Assembly: GCA_028718045.1 (NCBI GenBank)
Contig: JAQUMQ010000063.1
Location: 1-7,383 of the forward strand
DNA length: 7,383 nucleotides
Origin: Actinomycetota bacterium
GTDB lineage: Bacteria > Actinomycetota > Humimicrobiia > Humimicrobiales > Humimicrobiaceae
Reading direction: 5' to 3'
How positions within the stretch are numbered: position 1 is the stretch's first letter; every line of letters starts with the position of its first letter. The position numbers and the translations under genes are program-made. Below are positions 5,970 to 7,383 of this stretch, piece by piece. Under the pieces are notes generated by a model. That model was not told the DNA's origin. It saw nothing but the letters and a program-made list of their open reading frames with translations, and did not search any database.

Positions 5970-6051
5970 CATTAAGATAATCTTTGGGGCAAATATTTTA
6001 CGTATTTTTTTAATTTATTAATTTTTGTATTTATATGAGGATTTTAAAATA

Positions 6052-7383
6052 ATGTTTAAAAAAGTATCAAACAATGTAAATTTTGTTGATCTGGAAGAAT
6101 CCATACTAAGGTTTTGGGAAAAAGAAAATATTTTCAAAAAAACGTTGGAAGCTACAAAAAATAATATGAAATTCATATTTTACGAGGGTCCTCCTACTGC
6201 AAACGGCATGCCAGGAGTACACCATGTATTGTCCAGGATTTTTAAAGATATATTTCCCAGATATAAAACCATGAAAGGTTATCACGTTGCAAGAAAAGCA
6301 GGATGGGATACTCATGGTTTGCCTGTTGAAATAGAGGTTGAAAAAAAGCTTGGAATAAATTCAAAAAAAGAAATAGAAAAAATAGGAATCGAAAAATTCA
6401 ACAAGCTTTGCAAAGAAAGCGTTATGAAGTACGAGAATGAATGGAAAAAAATGACGGAAAGAATCGCTTTCTGGATCGATATGGATAATGCTTACTTTAC
6501 TTTTAAGAATGATTATATAGAGACCGAATGGTGGATTCTAAAAACGATATGGGATAAGGGACTGTTGTATGAAGGACACAAAATAGTACCTTATTGTCCA
6601 AGATGCGGGACTGCATTATCCTCGCATGAAGTAGCTCAAGGTTATAAAGATGTAGAAGATATCACTATAATGGTTAAATTCCCATTGAGAGGTGAAGAAA
6701 ATACGTATCTTTTAGTATGGACGACAACACCATGGACGCTTGTTTCAAACGTAGCGTGTGCGGTAAACCGAAACGAGAAATACGCAGTAGTCGAATATGA
6801 AAATGAAAAATTAATTTTAAATAAAAATTTGGTTAAAAATATTTTTAAGGATAAAAACCATATTATTTTAAATGAGTGTAAAGGCGAAGAGCTTTTAAAT
6901 AAAAATTACGAACCCGTATATGATTATGCTGATGGTAACGGTAATGCATTCAAGGTAATACACGGGGATTTCGTTTCAACAGAAGAAGGCACGGGTATAG
7001 TGCATATCGCTCCCGCTTTTGGAGAAGACGACATGAATGCCGGCAGGGAAAATGATCTACCTGTGGTGCAAATGGTTGATGAGGAGGGTAATTTCAAGGA
7101 TGATGTTGAAAAGTTTGGCGGATTATCAATATCGCAAGCAAATCCCCTTGTCGTCGATGATCTAAAAGATCGCAATCTTTTATTCAAGATTCAAAAAATG
7201 CTGCACTCATATCCTCATTGCTGGAGGTGCGACAGCAGACTTATTTATTATGCTAAAAAAAGCTGGTATATAAAAACATCAGACATAAAGAAAGACTTAA
7301 TCGATTCCAATAAAGACGTCAACTGGTATCCGGAACATATAAAAAATGGCAGATATGGAAAATGGCTTGAAAACAATATTGAT
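6052..7383 (+). CDS. ileS: Isoleucyl-tRNA synthetase, type 2 (N-terminal 444 residues; 3' end outside window)
   Basis: This essential class I synthetase charges tRNA-Ile. The frame is open to the last base, covering 444 of an expected 1030 or so residues. The segment EGPPTANGMPGVHHVLSR (45-62) is diagnostic of the eukaryote-like IleRS2 clade rather than the E. coli-type IleRS1 (GPPYANG..HIGHA). The HIGH signature is here G55-V56-H57-H58. Further family marks are KAGWDTHGLPVE (82-93), YCPRCGTALSSHE (181-193, possible zinc site), the editing-domain TTTPWTL (224-230), GTGIVHIAPAFGEDD (313-327, with the editing Asp) and the second Cys pair in SYPHCWRC (387-394 region). The CP1 editing domain therefore looks intact; the KMSKS loop and the anticodon domain lie beyond the window. 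The ATG at 6052 is preceded by GAGG (6037-6040) with an 11-base spacing, rather long, so the RBS is modest. It appears monocistronic upstream. Confidence 0.95.
   Translation, partial: MFKKVSNNVNFVDLEESILRFWEKENIFKKTLEATKNNMKFIFYEGPPTANGMPGVHHVLSRIFKDIFPRYKTMKGYHVARKAGWDTHGLPVEIEVEKKLGINSKKEIEKIGIEKFNKLCKESVMKYENEWKKMTERIAFWIDMDNAYFTFKNDYIETEWWILKTIWDKGLLYEGHKIVPYCPRCGTALSSHEVAQGYKDVEDITIMVKFPLRGEENTYLLVWTTTPWTLVSNVACAVNRNEKYAVVEYENEKLILNKNLVKNIFKDKNHIILNECKGEELLNKNYEPVYDYADGNGNAFKVIHGDFVSTEEGTGIVHIAPAFGEDDMNAGRENDLPVVQMVDEEGNFKDDVEKFGGLSISQANPLVVDDLKDRNLLFKIQKMLHSYPHCWRCDSRLIYYAKKSWYIKTSDIKKDLIDSNKDVNWYPEHIKNGRYGKWLENNID

Noticed and set aside
5818..6051. Possible T-box leader upstream of ileS
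   Set aside because: The gap lacks the conserved antiterminator sequence, a recognisable specifier loop and a terminator, and the leader after the likely promoter is only about 75 bases.
6035..6052. Five-codon frame (M-R-I-L-K) whose stop overlaps the ileS ATG as TAATG
   Set aside because: The overlap is tidy and the frame includes an Ile codon, but there is no ribosome site before it, and its AGG is better explained as part of the ileS ribosome site. Such tiny frames are expected by chance.
6924..7187. An 87-codon minus-strand open frame inside ileS
   Set aside because: It is antisense to the IleRS editing domain and has no supporting signals.

Overview
The window is about 7.4 kb of AT-rich bacterial chromosome (roughly one third G+C by eye, not computed). 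Coding density is normal. Arg codons are mostly AGA/AGG and Ile codons often ATA, which fits a low-GC genome. No rRNA, tRNA, CRISPR array, transposase or phage gene is visible. The gene set is ordinary housekeeping and cell-envelope material: a TldD/TldE pair, UppP, a short RmlA-type nucleotidyltransferase, thioredoxin, a DUF72 protein and IleRS. The IleRS is the eukaryote-like type 2 enzyme, which is scattered across spirochaetes, some Firmicutes, Actinobacteria and candidate phyla, so it does not fix the taxon. I can only say a low-GC, possibly anaerobic or uncultured bacterium.

Region 1 to 3019 is a plus-strand operon. It starts with the C-terminal half of tldD (HExxxH metalloprotease, cut by the window edge). 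pmbA/tldE overlaps it by 8 bases, and uppP follows after 15 bases from a TTG start. Region 3020 to 3841 holds a short intergenic stretch and an rmlA-like gene, probably with its own promoter. UppP recycles the undecaprenyl carrier and the RmlA-like enzyme would supply an activated sugar, so both plausibly serve envelope polysaccharide synthesis.

Region 3842 to 4537 contains the only minus-strand gene, a 67-residue zinc-ribbon protein with an excellent RBS and a near-consensus promoter. It is convergent with rmlA. A 434-base intergenic region separates it from the divergently oriented thioredoxin gene. That region carries two inverted repeats, an exact 13-bp tandem repeat and two promoter-like sites for thioredoxin. 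It is the least explained DNA in the window.

Region 4538 to 7383 has thioredoxin, a DUF72 (YecE-like) gene and the first 444 codons of ileS, each separated by 170 to 230 bases. The most notable observation is in ileS: the class I synthetase signature HxGH is replaced by G-V-H-H. In type 2 IleRS this swap is associated with very high resistance to mupirocin. I found no convincing wholly new system here. The best leads are the altered IleRS motif, the small zinc-ribbon gene and the structured divergent intergenic region.
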